The translations under genes and the position numbers were made by a program. 64,000 bases of DNA. Source: Cymodocea nodosa. Its lineage: Eukaryota; Streptophyta; Magnoliopsida; Alismatales; Cymodoceaceae. Position 1 is the first letter of the stretch; each line of letters opens with the position of its first letter. The stretch is from contig CM072345.1 of NCBI GenBank assembly GCA_036874045.1, positions 14,848,001-14,912,000 on the forward strand, in the 5' to 3' direction. Positions 14,201 through 34,110 of the stretch are shown here, piece by piece. The notes beneath the pieces were generated by a model that saw nothing but the letters and a program-made list of their open reading frames with translations, did not search any database and had not been told where the DNA came from.

Positions 14201-17200
14201 GTCGTGGGATTATGGTTCAAATTGTTATTGTTACCTTCTAGTTATGAGCTGGTATCATAGTTATGATAGTTTTTGCTTCAACTCTTTACAGTTTGTCATC
14301 ATTTGTTTATTACCACAAGGCTACTCTGTGCATATTCTGCCATTCATGGATATAACAAATAACAATTCCACCTCCCTTCTTCCCATCCATCTATATATCA
14401 TGCTTGACTTTCATGTGTTAAGAAAAGTCAAGGTTTTTAAGTTTGGGGTTTTGAAATGTGAACATTCAAGCTTTAACTCATAATCAATTGGTTATCGGTG
14501 CAGATGTCTTTGTATTCATAATCATAGGCCTTACCCTCATTTTTTGTCAATGTGAGTCTAGTTTAGCACCATGTCCTACTTGTCATGCATTTTTTGAGGT
14601 CATACATGTATTTTTTGGATACGATGTAGATGTGGGCTTGGTCTCATTAGATTATTTAGTCTCTGAAAGCCAGTTCAAGCATAAATATTCAACTTAGAAT
14701 TAATTGATCATGAGTGAACAGGCCCTCATTTATAATGAGTCATGCCCTTTTTCTTGAAATATACAAAGTCATGTCCTTTCCTTTTATCGATATGAGATTA
14801 TTCAAAAAAATTTGTATACAACTAGATCATTCCAAGCTTATTATCAGTATGAATGGTAAGTAACATCCGTTGAGATGATTAACTGAAGTAAGGCTTTATT
14901 CACTTTTTATTTATTTGGTAATAAACATTTCGGATTGATTTGAATTTTAATTTCTTGTCAAAATAGGGGAAAAATGATAAATTAGTTTGAGTTACTGTGA
15001 TGGTATATTGAACTTTAAAATGGACCACTTTGACATCTTGAACTTGTATTTTGTATTACTTAGTACAAATTGGACCAACAACATTAAAATAAAAATGTGA
15101 TCTTTTTGTTGTCTTTAGCAATCCAATGTAAATCGCAAGTAACCTATATCCAAGTCACAATTCACTATTTAGGTCACAATTCACACTTATCCAAATTACA
15201 ACTCATTCTTATTTAGATCAAAATTAATGATAAACTTGTCTTAAATTATTATAATAAGTTGAGGTGCTTGATGGAAATACTAATGTGACTACAACAATTA
15301 ACAATGTCAAATTGATGTATTTTAAAGTTTAGGATGGTAAAGTGATAGCTGGGTAAAGTTTAGGATATCACTATGATAATAGCTCAATCAGTTTTTTTAT
15401 ATATTGTATGATCTAGTTAAACCTTGTTTTGGAAGTTAATGGTAGTAGGTACTAGTAATGATCCCACCATGCCTTGCACTTTATTAGCTTAACTTATGAA
15501 TTCTAGAGACTGTGTGGCTTTTTTTCGAAAAGCAAGGGTCACTATGTAAGTTGTACAACCCATATTATAATCTAGGGTTGATCACATGAATTTTTTTCTT
15601 TTATATATTTTTATCTTTAGTTGAATCTTCAGTTAAATTATATAAATTTAAAATCTTTTTTTACTATTCTTAAGTAGTTTTAACCATCCCTCAACTTCTT
15701 TTAGTTTGTTCTGCATTAATTCATTCTCCTCTCTTAACCGATGAATCATTTGGCCTCCTAAGTATGTAACCAAATCACTTAAGTTGATTTTTTTTTAATC
15801 TTTAATTGGTGCAACTCCTATTAGGAATCTATTCCTAATAAAATCTTTTTTAACATATCCTTTATAGTATTATTACTCATCCATCTAAGCATTTGCATAT
15901 TTGCAATACTAACTTTTTATATATAGTCATGCTTTACAACCCCACATTTTGAACTATAAAGTATAGTTAGATGAATAGTAATTTTATAGAATTTTTCTTT
16001 AATTTTAAAAATATCCTCCTATTGTATGTCACTCTAATAGCATTTCTCCACTTTATGGACCCTACTTTAATACTATAACATTTTCTATAATTTCTTTATT
16101 ATTACTTATTATGGATCATAAGTGTCTAAAGTTTTACTTCTATGAATCTCATTAATATCTAATTGTATATCTTCATTATTATTTTTATTTTTGTTGAACC
16201 TATACTTCATATATTCAATTTTTAACCTAGTTAATCTAGTATTTCTCTATAATTTAAATTAAGGATTATATCTTGCTTTAATTTCATCAAACAAAACTAT
16301 GTCATTAACAAATAGCACACACCAAGGTATTTCTCTTTAAATTTCTTTAGTTATTTCATCCATAACTAAGATAAATAGGTATGGATTTAAAAAGAACCTT
16401 TGGTGTAAACTTATGTCTATTGAAAATTTTTTAATTTTTCTACTTATAGTTTTATACATATCATTTATAATATGAATATATCCTATAATCATTTTCTTTC
16501 CAATAATAATAAATTTTTAGGTATTCTATCATAAACTTTCTCTAAATTTAAAAAAAACCGTGTGGAGATTTTTTTTTTTTTAACTCTAAGATTTTCTATT
16601 AGTTGTCTAAGTAAATGAATAGTGTAAATTGATTTTTTTGTGATTTTAGTTAATGTCTTAGTCTTTTCTCAATTACCCGTTTTCATAGTTTTATAGTATA
16701 AGTCATTAACTTAACAGCATGGTAACTGTTACAATTTTGTATTTTCCCCTTATTCTTAAATATTGGTATTAAAAAACTCTTCATCTTTTTTGTATATAAT
16801 GAACCTCAATCTATTTAGGGGGCGGGGACCTGTTCAATTGATAGATACAACAAGGGAGAGAGGTGACCAAGGGAAATTGCAACATTGAGAGAGGGATTCA
16901 TCTCTTTTGTATTAAAAAGCTTAATTAAGTACTTAGTTTTTACTTCGCCTATGCACTTTCATACCTCAATGGTAATACCATCTGGTTCAATAGTTTTTTT
17001 ACACTTCATTTTTTTTAATATTTTTTTTTTTACTTCCAAAATGCTAATTCTTCTAAAATAGCTATAGTTTATGTCCTTTTTACCCAAATTTTGTATGGAA
17101 GAGTTTTCTATAATAGATTCATCAAAATGTTTACTAAAATACCTATGCCATCTATTTTTTTACTAACTTTACTATCTTCATCTGTAATACACTTATAACT

Positions 17201-19037
17201 CAAATATATAGATTTCCTTTCTTTAGCCTTAGCCAATTTATATATTCTATTTTTCTTTTGTTTTTTATTCAAACTATCATAACTTCGGTAACAATTTTCT
17301 TAGTATACCTTTTTGTTAGCTTATATTTCTTTAAATTTTCTTCATTTCTATATTTATGTTAGGTTTTATAACATTCTTTTTTTTTTCTTTTATTACCTTT
17401 TGTATATCTTTATTCTACTACCTACAATTTTTTACCAAATGGAGTTATCCCACAAAACTCTTCTAACGTTTCTCTAGTAATCTGTCTAGTACATGTACTC
17501 ATTCAATTTTGAAGTTTATTTACTTTTCCATCTAGTGTTCATATTTGTTTTTGTTCTTTTTAACAAGTTTTTTTTAAATATCATTTTATTTTCCTCTTTT
17601 AGATTCCATCACCTAATTCTTGGATTGTTATGTTCTTCAATCCTTTTCTTTCTAATCTTGATAGTAACATTTAATACTAACAGTTTTATTTACAATGAAG
17701 TTGTACTGAATCAATATTTACTATTTACAGAACCTATTTCCATAAACAAGTAGATATTTTTATTCACCCCCAAATACTTTTGCTGATAACGTCAATACGT
17801 CTGTTCCCTTGGCATGATCTTCTCTTTTCCTATTTTTACCTTCATCCATTTCCAAGAAAGTCAAGTTAGTCATGGTATGGTTTACCTTTGGTGAAGGTAG
17901 TACTTTCCTCTAATTATCAACCAAAGCGTGCCCCCTAATGTGCAACATCCTTGCCACGTGATTGTGATTTTTTTTTCCTAACCTTCGAATAGAGATAATT
18001 AGAAACTCCTTTGGTTGAGTATGGTGTGCTACGAGTCTTCCATGTCGTGTCGTCCAATAAATGGCGAACTTCCATATGCACACTCCAAACCCATATGGTA
18101 TATCTCAATTGTTTTTTTGTCTCTGACGTGCTTTTTGATAATATGTTCGATGGTTCAACTTTCTCAACTGCAATAGGTGTGCTTACTGGTTACAATGTAA
18201 GTTGATATTGACTTTGTAGTTTCGCCATTTATTGTTATCAGAATGGCACAGATGTGGGAAACCATGTGTGCACATCATGACAACCAACTGAAGATGGTCT
18301 GGGACCTTAGAGGACTTGACATCTCGAGTACTCCTGTGGAAACAAATCAACAGCATCTTAACAGAACTGCTCAACTCTATGACATTGTGAGCCAGTGTCA
18401 TTCTGAGTTTCAGAAACTTGTGAAACATCAAAAGGAGTATATCCAGGCCCTTAACAACTGGTTAAAGTTGAATATCATTCCCATAGAGAGTAGCCTGAAG
18501 GAGAAAGTCTCATCTCCTCCCAGATTACATCAGCCTCCCATTCAGGCTCTTCTGCATGCCTGGCACGATCGGCTTGAGAAGCTTCCTGATGATATTGCCA
18601 GAAGTGCTATACATAGCTTTGCTGATGTCATCAAGTCAATCATGGATCATCAACATGAAGAGCTAACTCAGAAAAGGAAATGTGAGGACATCAGGAAGGA
18701 ATACGATCGGAAGAATAGGGCTTTCACCGATTGGTGCCAAAAGAATGCAAATCACAACACACAGCAAGAGGAAGCTGATGGCGAGCAGAATGATAATGCT
18801 TATAAGAATGCTTTTGAAGAGAGGCGGTTTGCAGTGGAATCCCTGAGGAAGAGTTTGGAGAAGGACGATGAAAGCCATCGACTGCTTTGTAAACAGGTTC
18901 GGGACAGATCCGTGGCTAATCTGAGGACGCACTTGCCAGAGCTCTTTCGCGCAATGTCGGATTTTTCTCTTGAATGTTACCGCATGTACAAAAAACTTAA
19001 GAGCATTTCTCAGATGCAGAACAATGGACGCCCTTAG
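2247..19037 (+). CDS. DUF630/DUF632 (NRG2/REL-like) protein, 4 exons with giant introns
   Basis: Exons 2247-3264, 10109-10284, 12691-12914 and 18242-19037 join in frame (2214 nt, 737 aa). The N-terminus MGCAQSK is a strong N-myristoylation signal (Gly2) with Cys3 available for acylation. Residues 1-60 form the DUF630 domain. A low-complexity middle follows, with two proline tracts (one of about 13 Pro from residue 166), an acidic patch and an Ala run. DUF632 starts near residue 296 (NLVQILIDLDDHF) and runs to about 610, with conserved blocks HINHSEKVMRVITWN, DEQLHPKLVSLVEG and MAQMWETM. Relatives include Arabidopsis NRG2, a regulator of nitrate signalling, and rice REL1/REL2, which affect leaf rolling. 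They are thought to be membrane-tethered or nuclear regulators with unknown biochemistry. The introns of 6.8, 2.4 and 5.3 kb are filled with TE relics, yet all splice phases match. The exact orthologue cannot be told. Confidence 0.9.
3670..5580 (+). mobile_element. Degenerate, truncated Ty1/Copia retrotransposon
   Basis: Lies in intron 1 of the DUF630/632 gene. The LTR probably starts with TGTTGGAGTTAAG at 3670, carries a TATAAAAAG promoter motif near 3880 and ends about 3932. A primer-binding-like site (TTGATATCAAAGC at 3947-3959) resembles the initiator-Met tRNA site used by Copia elements. Degenerate gag-like translation follows (4440-4860; for example LLDELDVY then LAPNLVTQHRYKEE), then a protease-region relic near 5200-5510 (SSWIINSNAFNHVIGND, like the WIIDSGA...H family motif). 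Stops and frameshifts are frequent, and integrase and RT were not found. The element is dead and truncated at its 3' side. Confidence 0.72.
3745..3866 (+). repeat. 21-bp tandem repeat (about 6 copies) inside the Copia LTR
   Basis: Five full 21-bp units and one partial unit, each beginning CATATG or CATGTG/CATGTA and containing an ATTG/ATTA core. For example, units start at 3745, 3766, 3787, 3808, 3829 and 3850. The array lies just upstream of the LTR TATA motif, where LTR enhancer repeats are commonly found. Seen directly; a regulatory role is inference. Confidence 0.8.
5935..7250 (-). pseudogene. PIF/HARBI1-like DDE transposase pseudogene
   Basis: Reading the minus strand, 6600-6662 gives DFIDAIDGTHIKATI, matching the first catalytic block of DDE_4/HARBI1 transposases (family form ..AIDGTHI..). 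It is followed by FRNRNSELSQNILSTCNFDM and then FIYILAE with a stop in place of the usual GWEGS. An upstream block near 6930-7110 (EGKNYIRRLLDS, then FLQFCNLLRKEE) fits the helical N-terminal part. Downstream, a relic of the final catalytic region can be followed through frameshifts (VKIVHACF, then HKVDREDLLEDL). Several in-frame stops and shifts show it cannot make a working enzyme. In intact family members the protein cuts and joins DNA at TWA/TTA targets together with the Myb-like partner. Confidence 0.78.
7329..7580. repeat. 28-bp minisatellite with two alternating subtypes
   Basis: About nine tandem units of 28 bp built on AGTTTATCATATCAA. Clear units start at 7357, 7385, 7413, 7441, 7469, 7497 and 7525, with decayed ones at both ends. 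Units carrying ACATCAATATAA tend to alternate with units carrying CCAACAACAT, suggesting a 56-bp dimer was amplified. It lies between the two coding relics of the Harbinger element. Confidence 0.85.
7597..8650 (-). pseudogene. Myb/SANT-like ORF1 of the Harbinger element (degenerate)
   Basis: An open stretch at 7597-8040 (147 aa) encodes a charged C-terminal half with a coiled-coil look (DGLFELEKERLEIIYGLY, then KVEQERLHMQHISSRK). Upstream, broken frames recall a Myb/SANT-like DNA-binding domain: SWSTTSDELILNILCEKL near 8560-8640, LQKDFELKWMGLRLYK near 8370-8420 and NIPKEIWKKF near 8340-8370, ending at a possible splice donor. This is the usual partner of PIF transposase, which helps bring it to DNA. 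At least one stop and several shifts lie in the N-terminal part. I judge it a pseudogene, although the C-terminal ORF is intact. Confidence 0.65.
9480..9790 (+). mobile_element. 3' end of an L1-type LINE
   Basis: Plus-strand translation near 9494-9530 gives HVPRGANALADG, the end of the RNase H domain found in plant L1 LINEs (family form VPREANxxADxLA). A non-coding tail of about 230 bp follows and ends in AAATAAATTGGGTTCTTAATT plus an (AT)n run at 9767-9789. That AT-rich end is typical of a LINE 3' terminus. No reverse transcriptase is present, so this is a heavily 5'-truncated copy. It sits 320 bp upstream of exon 2 of the DUF630/632 gene. Confidence 0.6.
11194..11420. repeat. Tandem duplication of about 112 bp
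   Basis: Copy 1 (11194-11305) and copy 2 (11306-11420) are nearly identical and begin CTTGGTTAAGGATCTCC. Copy 2 has a 3-base ATC insertion and one A/G difference. On the minus strand the unit reads like a Lys/Asn-rich helix (KNKMMKEILNQ), so it may come from a retrotransposon gag, but this is uncertain. It lies in intron 2 of the DUF630/632 gene. Confidence 0.85.
12985..13750 (-). mobile_element. LINE fragment with RT zinc-binding (zf-RVT) relic
   Basis: On the minus strand, shifted frames give AYKLVWKAKSPIKFKAFH (near 13490-13560) followed by a CVLCMDQENIDHMFF / FFSCPKSSEVWKRI region at about 13330-13430. This is the zinc-binding domain found C-terminal to reverse transcriptase in plant LINEs and related reverse-transcriptase-derived sequences. 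The + strand T-rich stretch at 12988 fits the element's A-rich 3' end. Frames are broken, so it is a pseudogene. It lies in intron 3 of the DUF630/632 gene, about 70 bp from the exon 3 donor. Confidence 0.68.
15590..17480 (-). mobile_element. RTE-type LINE relic (reverse transcriptase, minus strand)
   Basis: Minus-strand translation through frameshifts recovers the landmark order of plant RTE LINEs. From 5' to 3' these are a VQKVIKEK-like linker (about 17400), YTIHLLRQLIENLR (about 16600), LEKVYDRIPK (about 16540), NPYLFILVMDEITKEI (about 16360-16400), PWCVLFVNDIVLFDE (about 16290-16320), and a C-terminal block including LRWMSNNTIKDM (about 15850-15900). The catalytic FADD motif reads FVND, and many stops are present. 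It is an old, inactive copy in intron 3 of the DUF630/632 gene. A GC-richer insert near 16830-16910 interrupts it. Confidence 0.75.
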
Positions 19038-21280
19038 CGTTCGACCTTGCCCTCCACAGATACGTTGTGCTTACACCTTTGCAATGGCTGTTGTTTGGCA
19101 TTTGTTTATATCATCTGCACTTTTATTTATTGGAAAACAGTTTGTAGCTAATTTTTCATCTCGACGTACGTTTTGAATTTACCACGGGTTATGGCAGTAT
19201 TGCTACTTTTTTATTATGACGGGCAATGCAACAAGTACTTTGGCAGTGTGCCTTCTTAAAATTTATCAAAAAAAATCAGTATCTCTATGAAACCTTTCCT
19301 TTTTTGTGATTTGTTGCCTTCCAGGCTTCCAGCATGGTGAATTTTAAATTTTATCGTATATAATTACTTCTTATAAAAATATGTAATTAAAATCAGTTTT
19401 TCTGTTAAAGCCGTTAATTTTTAACCTTAGTTGACTCGTCTATGCTCTTTTTAAATAACGTTATTCCTTCCTTTCACTTTCAAAACAATTTGTATCTTCG
19501 ATCATCATCTTTCTCTTCTCAGTAGGTTTGAAAGGAAAACGAAAAATTGACAGAGAATGATCTGAACCATCTGGACTCCGGGGTGAGATAAAGAGAACTT
19601 CACATGGCGAATGAGGCATATTTGCAAGAGTGGTCATTACCCATACAACATGCAGACAAGCAAATGTATCCTTGAATAATAAGACAAGTAAATTGCAGAT
19701 ATGACTAGCAATCATAAATTGCAAGATGACATTTGACAGTTGTAGGCCTTATCGCCTTATGTTCGACGGTTTTAAACCCGTACTTATATGTTCAAACGAT
19801 AATAAACAAAAGTTTCAATGATAGCAAACATCACAAGTGCTTTCCTGATTTCCTTGTATGAAACATATCAAATTTTTTTTACGTCAACGGTTGCCCCTTT
19901 TCAAGCAACTGCATTTCTAATGTTGAAGACAGGTTTATACTTTGCATGACTTCGACTGAAGGTGAGCAGTGCTAGGTTCAACAGGATGAACAGTTGAAAA
20001 TCCAATAATAAATTAATATAACATCAAAGGTGAGAATTCATTGGATTCTAAAAATTTCACATGATAATCATGTGACAGCTATGCTACATCTTTTTATATA
20101 AGAGTTTACTATGGTGTTGATTGGGTTATGAAAAATTAGGCTTCAATTCCAGAGAGGGAGCTAATCCTCATGCACTTGCCTGGCTAATATAATGCATGTG
20201 TTTTAGGCCTCTTTCCACGTGAGATCTCATTATCTGCAACAATAAAATAGGAAAACGGATAACAAAAGCGTGTAAATGAAAAATAAATCAAACAAGACAT
20301 CAATAAATGCAAATATTTAGAATTTTGGTCAAAATTATACACACAAAACGAATATGGAGAACAATAGTATTAAAGTATAAACAAGATTATTGAAAATTTT
20401 ATGCTTGACAAACAAAAATAGCACTACCTTAATTCCCATTATATGGGATCAGCAACACGAATTTGTTGTCCCCAATTGCCCAATGCTCTACTTCATTTGT
20501 TAAATTATGCATCAAGTATTCTTTAACTGGCCAGCTTGAATAGCCAATATTGTAAAAGCATAGATGATCATGTAGATTATTTCCAACATTTCTTTAGCTT
20601 AGAAGAACTTAAAACTTTCAGGAGACTTTTACATTTCCATGTGCAACATCTTTAATATCCTAGGAAATATATAGAGAATGTTTAACAAACAAAAGATTAA
20701 AGAGTGATGCATTAAATTTCATTGCCATTTGAGAGGGCTATTTTCCAGAAAGCAGATACACAGGTTTTTGGACCAATCTACTATTCAATAAATCTTGAAT
20801 TTTCAGGAGCAATCAACAATTAGATTATAAGCTAGCTGCCTAGATCAATGTCTCGTATGCATAAAATTAAAAGATTTTTTCGTTAATAAGAAACATCGTT
20901 ACACTTTTCAAAAAATGGATTTTGAACCTAGTCTCTGCAGTTGAGAACCTCAGATTTTTTTTAATCAAACGCAATTTAATGCAAGACTGAAAGTTCTATA
21001 GAGGATATAATCAGGAGTTGTCAATACAGAATGCTTGCCTGGAGATGATATTTTTTATTTTTCAAATGTTATGACGATTCCTTGTTTTCCATACGTAGAT
21101 GCGTTAAAAAATTATAATCATTACTTATTCAAGTTAAATGTAAAGATTCTCTTATCGAGATAGGATACCTACGGCTGAGTCTTGAGAATTTTTTATCGAT
21201 ATTATTGGTTCATTAATAACTAGCTCAAAATAACAAATAAATTTAAGAATAGGCTATCAAAATGTATAAAAATAACCATA
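19038..21280. other. Intergenic region between convergent genes
   Basis: Between the DUF630/632 stop and the 3' end of the HOS15-like gene. The first 300 bases probably contain the 3' UTR. An 87-codon minus-strand frame at 19461-19724 resembles nothing I know. A T-rich 20872-20920 stretch (GTTAATAAGAAAC after a T run) resembles a LINE 3' end in reverse. I see nothing else I can support. Confidence 0.4.
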
Positions 21281-23823
21281 TTACAAGTCACCTTTAGAAG
21301 ATTCAGATCCTTTTCCAGAAACCCTCACAACTTCCATTTCTTCTCGCTCCTCTTGCTGTTTTTTGTTTACTTTGTCAATAACTAGTTTCTCCTTGAGATT
21401 TTTTCTTTCCTCGTTTACCATACTTTGCAATTCATTGATATCCTTGGTCAGGAGGTCCCAAGGTTTTGTAATAATATAATTATCCTCATCTGTATCCACA
21501 TCAGTCTAGCAATTTAAGGACCAGTGAGCAGATGAAATTCCAAAGTTGACCCTGATCCCTAAATACCAATGCAGTCACAAAGTCAACTGAAATTTGAAAA
21601 CATACATTTCTTGAGTTTGCTTCCATCTCTATATACTGAAGTCCCTTCTGTACGACATTTACAAGAGCACCTGGAGGAATTGTATGCCCATCAATAGAAC
21701 TCGTGTCAATCCCCGCTTCATAATTTAAGGAAAATGCAGTGTGTAAAAGGCCTGAAAAGAAAAGGAAAAAAAAAACACAACAATAATCAGAATATTATAA
21801 TACTAAGGTAGGTAAAAATATTGACAAGAACTTCTATTGGAATTAGCATGAAAGATCTTACACTTACAAATTAGCATGAAAGATCTTACACTTACTAACA
21901 AGCACGAGAAGACAATGAATACCAAGTATATGCAGTTGTGCTCTCTCTTTCACCCCTCTTAGACAAAAAACGATTGCCCTAATCCACATTTTTTCTGAAA
22001 GATAGCCTTATCCAACTTGAATGACCAATAATCAAATTCTAACAAGATTTATGTCAAGTGGGCACAGGCAGTATGACATTCTAAGCTTCGTAACATTATT
22101 CTGATGATTCTGGAAGCTATCATGACTAAAATCAAATACTAACATCATATTGTACCAGATCATGGTAATGTTGTTTTCAAAACTTCAAGAATATCTACCA
22201 GTATGTTCATACATCAATCAACCTCCTCCTGTGAAAACAAGTCAATGATCTTTTTTTTGAAAGGGGCAAAGGCGGATCTCATTAATGAACATCAATAAGA
22301 AATACCCAGACAATTCATTTGTTCCATGAAATTGTGAACAGAAAGAGATTCCAGAATCATAGTTGACTTAGGATACATTTTTTTGAAGAGTAATTAAAGG
22401 ATTCTGTTAACAATACAAATATTCTATGAATGTGATATGACATATTAGATAAATGCGTAAAAGCTTGCACTGCATTGCACGATATCAGATACACAGTGGT
22501 ATAAGTTTGCACTAGATTTTATATGTAAATTTATTATTATAAAAAGCAGGTACACTGCTAGTATTATACCATCTGAAAGGCAAAGCCACACAAAACTCAA
22601 GGTAGAAGAAAGTCTTGTTATAAATCTTGGAAAAGTGAATGGTCAATGATGAAGCCTGACATGGAACAAAGACCCAATAAAGCCATGGCCTAGATTCTAA
22701 TTGAAAATTACAAGTGAAGCAATATTCGTAAAGGCAACTATAGCAAGGCCATAGCAAAGCAGAAATTTGAGATGTCTTGACCAAACAAGGGATGCGAAGT
22801 TCCGGTGATCATGTATGCCATGGTGTTTAAAAGAATAAAGTCAAGCAATCTTCAAACTGTACTGCAGTTTATTTTCGGTTTTTATGGACAATTGAATATT
22901 TTGATGACAGAGAAATTTCTATACTATTAATAAATGATCCTCCAAAAAGGTAAACTAAAAATTAAATGAGCCATGATAATTACAAATTATGTACACAACA
23001 CATTTATACAGTATAATTTGTGATGGATGTCCTCCATGATTGTAAGCAAACACCTAGGAAAATTTCAAATTCATCAATAAGTGAAATGCAACTTCCTGCC
23101 AGAAATATATTAGAATGGATAAGAAAATGATGTGAGTTCACTGATGGATTGTCAGATTTCGGCAAGACTCTCCATGGCAGGATGTGGTTGGAGGTGTAAT
23201 GAAGAATAGAAGCGAGGAGAGCAGACCGGGACTTGGACTTGGAGACCAAAAAGGACCAGGTCAAATCCAGATGTTCATTTCTTATTATCATATGATTTAT
23301 ATAGAAATTGAATTAACCCTAACAATTTCTGGTCAGACTTCGAACAATCTAAAAGAATTACGAATGAAACCCTATCAGAAAATTTCTGGGTACTAATTCA
23401 AAAATGTCCATGAATGAAATTTCATTAATTAGTATATAATTTCTAACTTAAATATTCATAAGTAAAAGGTTTGTTTTACACTTTTTTTTTTCTCTACTAG
23501 TGCAATTCAATCACGAAAATCTATATTTTATCTAATCTCTTTTCACTATTGGTCCAAACAATATCGACAGACAATGAATTGCTGTTATTTTGTTTTCCTT
23601 TTTCCATCACCATGTTTTTTTTTTTCCATCATTAGCATCCAGGCACCCAAAATGCAAGAATAAACGGTAGAAAAAAAAATCAAATGAATCCGCCACCTCC
23701 TCCCATGCCCCATAAAAAACGAGAATGCATCGAAAGAAGGCAACTCGTACAATAGATGGAACCTGATTCCTGAAGGTAGCGGAGCACGAGGAAGTTGAGT
23801 TCATCCGACATGATTTCCGCCAT
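21281..23823 (-). CDS. HOS15/TBL1-like LisH-only protein (no WD40 repeats)
   Basis: Three minus-strand exons, 23823-23763, 21751-21606 and 21505-21281, join in phase to an intact 143-aa protein. Residues 1-69 match the N-terminus of HOS15/TBL1 proteins: DELNFLVLRYLQESG, HTAFSLNYEAGI, IDGHTIPPGALV and VQKGLQYIEMEAN. This is a LisH dimerisation motif followed by the start of the F-box-like region. Residues 70-143 keep the acidic DTDED and PWDLLTKDINELQ block, then a charged helix, and stop where full-length family members continue into seven or more WD40 repeats (about 600 aa in all). HOS15 acts in histone deacetylation and as a CUL4 substrate receptor. A LisH-only form could dimerise but not bind WD40 targets. 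It may be a truncated duplicate, possibly unexpressed. ATG 23823 is used; an in-frame ATG at 23811 is the alternative. Confidence 0.75.
22245..22320 (-). mobile_element. Possible LINE 3' tail fragment
   Basis: The stretch TTTTTTTGAAAGGGGCAAAG followed by a CATTAATGAACATCAATAAG-like segment resembles the reversed 3' end of plant LINEs (A-rich tail on the minus strand). It is short, with no coding sequence left, and lies in intron 1 of the HOS15-like gene. Low confidence. Confidence 0.3.
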
Positions 23824-24976
23824 CGAAATCGACCTGACAGCTGGGAGCACGAGACTTACCTGTTTCCCACTCGTCTCTCCGAAATTCTACCGTTTCGCCT
23901 AGGTCTTTCGCTCTACTATTTGGTTGGGGAAGAAGGAGAGATGGGGGAAGGAGACGAGACGAGACGAGCGAGGACGGAGCATCAGAGGCGGGAAGACGAT
24001 GCAGAATGCCATCCATTTCGACAGCGATGGTTACGGGTTGGTGGGCTGCAACTTGGGCCGGAAGGTCCATGGTAAGGTCCAATAAAATGGTTTGTCTTTC
24101 ACTTCGTTACCATTAAATAATTTTTAAATTCAAATCTAAATAGAAATATTATCATTATCGACATTAACATATCGGCAAGTATTTTACCGTTTAAACAAGC
24201 ATGCGTGCTCGTACAGACAAAAAGAAAAAGAAAAGGGCAAAACGAGAAGAATGCTCAAAATTGACAAAAATGTCAGGCAGCAAAGGGAAGTTTCCCCTGT
24301 ACTGGCACATTTTTCTGAAGATTTTATTTATAAAAATAAAAATAATTAATTTATATCAGAATTTACATTTTTCTGAAGAAATTGATCGATTTTAATATTT
24401 TTAATTAAAAATTATTGTCATTCTACAGAAATCATCTTGGTCTGTACTTTGGAATTTTCATTAAAAAAAAAAAAAAACAGAAATCATCTGTATATACTTG
24501 TGCGAAGATTGTCCTGTCCTGATCGGGAATTTAGATATTCTGGTGGACATTACTACTATTATAAAAATAAAAAAAGCAAAAAACCAGAACCGGAAGAGAG
24601 AGGGACCGGGGGGCGAAAAGGGAACACGTCTTCCGTTCTCCGCCGCGCGAAAAGGCTTGACGCAAGAAGGAACACGCCGATCCCGACCGGGAGCGTCCAT
24701 GGGGACCTTCATCCGATCTCTTCATCCCCACCACTCCATCCAACACAGATTGTGACGCCGGCGGCCCCACGTCGAAGCTCCGGACAAACGTTGCTGCTTC
24801 TTTGCAGCGCTCAACCCATGAAACATCCTCCTTCGCAAACAGGTCCCTGAAGGCGGCCCAGCAGTGCGTCTCGCCTTCGTGCCTTTTTCTTCAATTTCCG
24901 ATGTTTACAGGGATGTTGCAACAAAAAACCAGATAATAAAATCCGGATTTTATTCGTTCCTATCGTACAGTGGTGT
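23824..24976. promoter_or_regulatory. Shared head-to-head promoter region
   Basis: About 1.15 kb separates the start codons of the HOS15-like gene (leftward) and the TPR-RING-LON gene (rightward). Both edges are GC-rich (23824-24060 and about 24590-24990), as expected of 5' UTRs. The middle (24090-24480) is AT-rich with a 15-base A run near 24463. A divergent promoter is inferred from the layout; no specific motifs were assigned. Confidence 0.5.

Positions 24977-34110
<9,134 letters not shown>

Noticed and set aside
15000-15420. Possible MITE with inverted ends around ACTTTAAAAT-like sequence
   Set aside because: The two ends match only weakly by eye and no target duplication is clear.
19461-19724. 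Possible extra exon downstream of the HOS15-like gene (minus strand)
   Set aside because: Translation in all frames shows no WD40 pattern, and the stop of the HOS15-like frame at 21281 precedes it.
24437-24850. 137-codon + frame upstream of the TPR-RING-LON gene
   Set aside because: It lies in the leader and promoter region, begins in an A run and has no recognisable domain. The true coding start is at 24977 or 25040.
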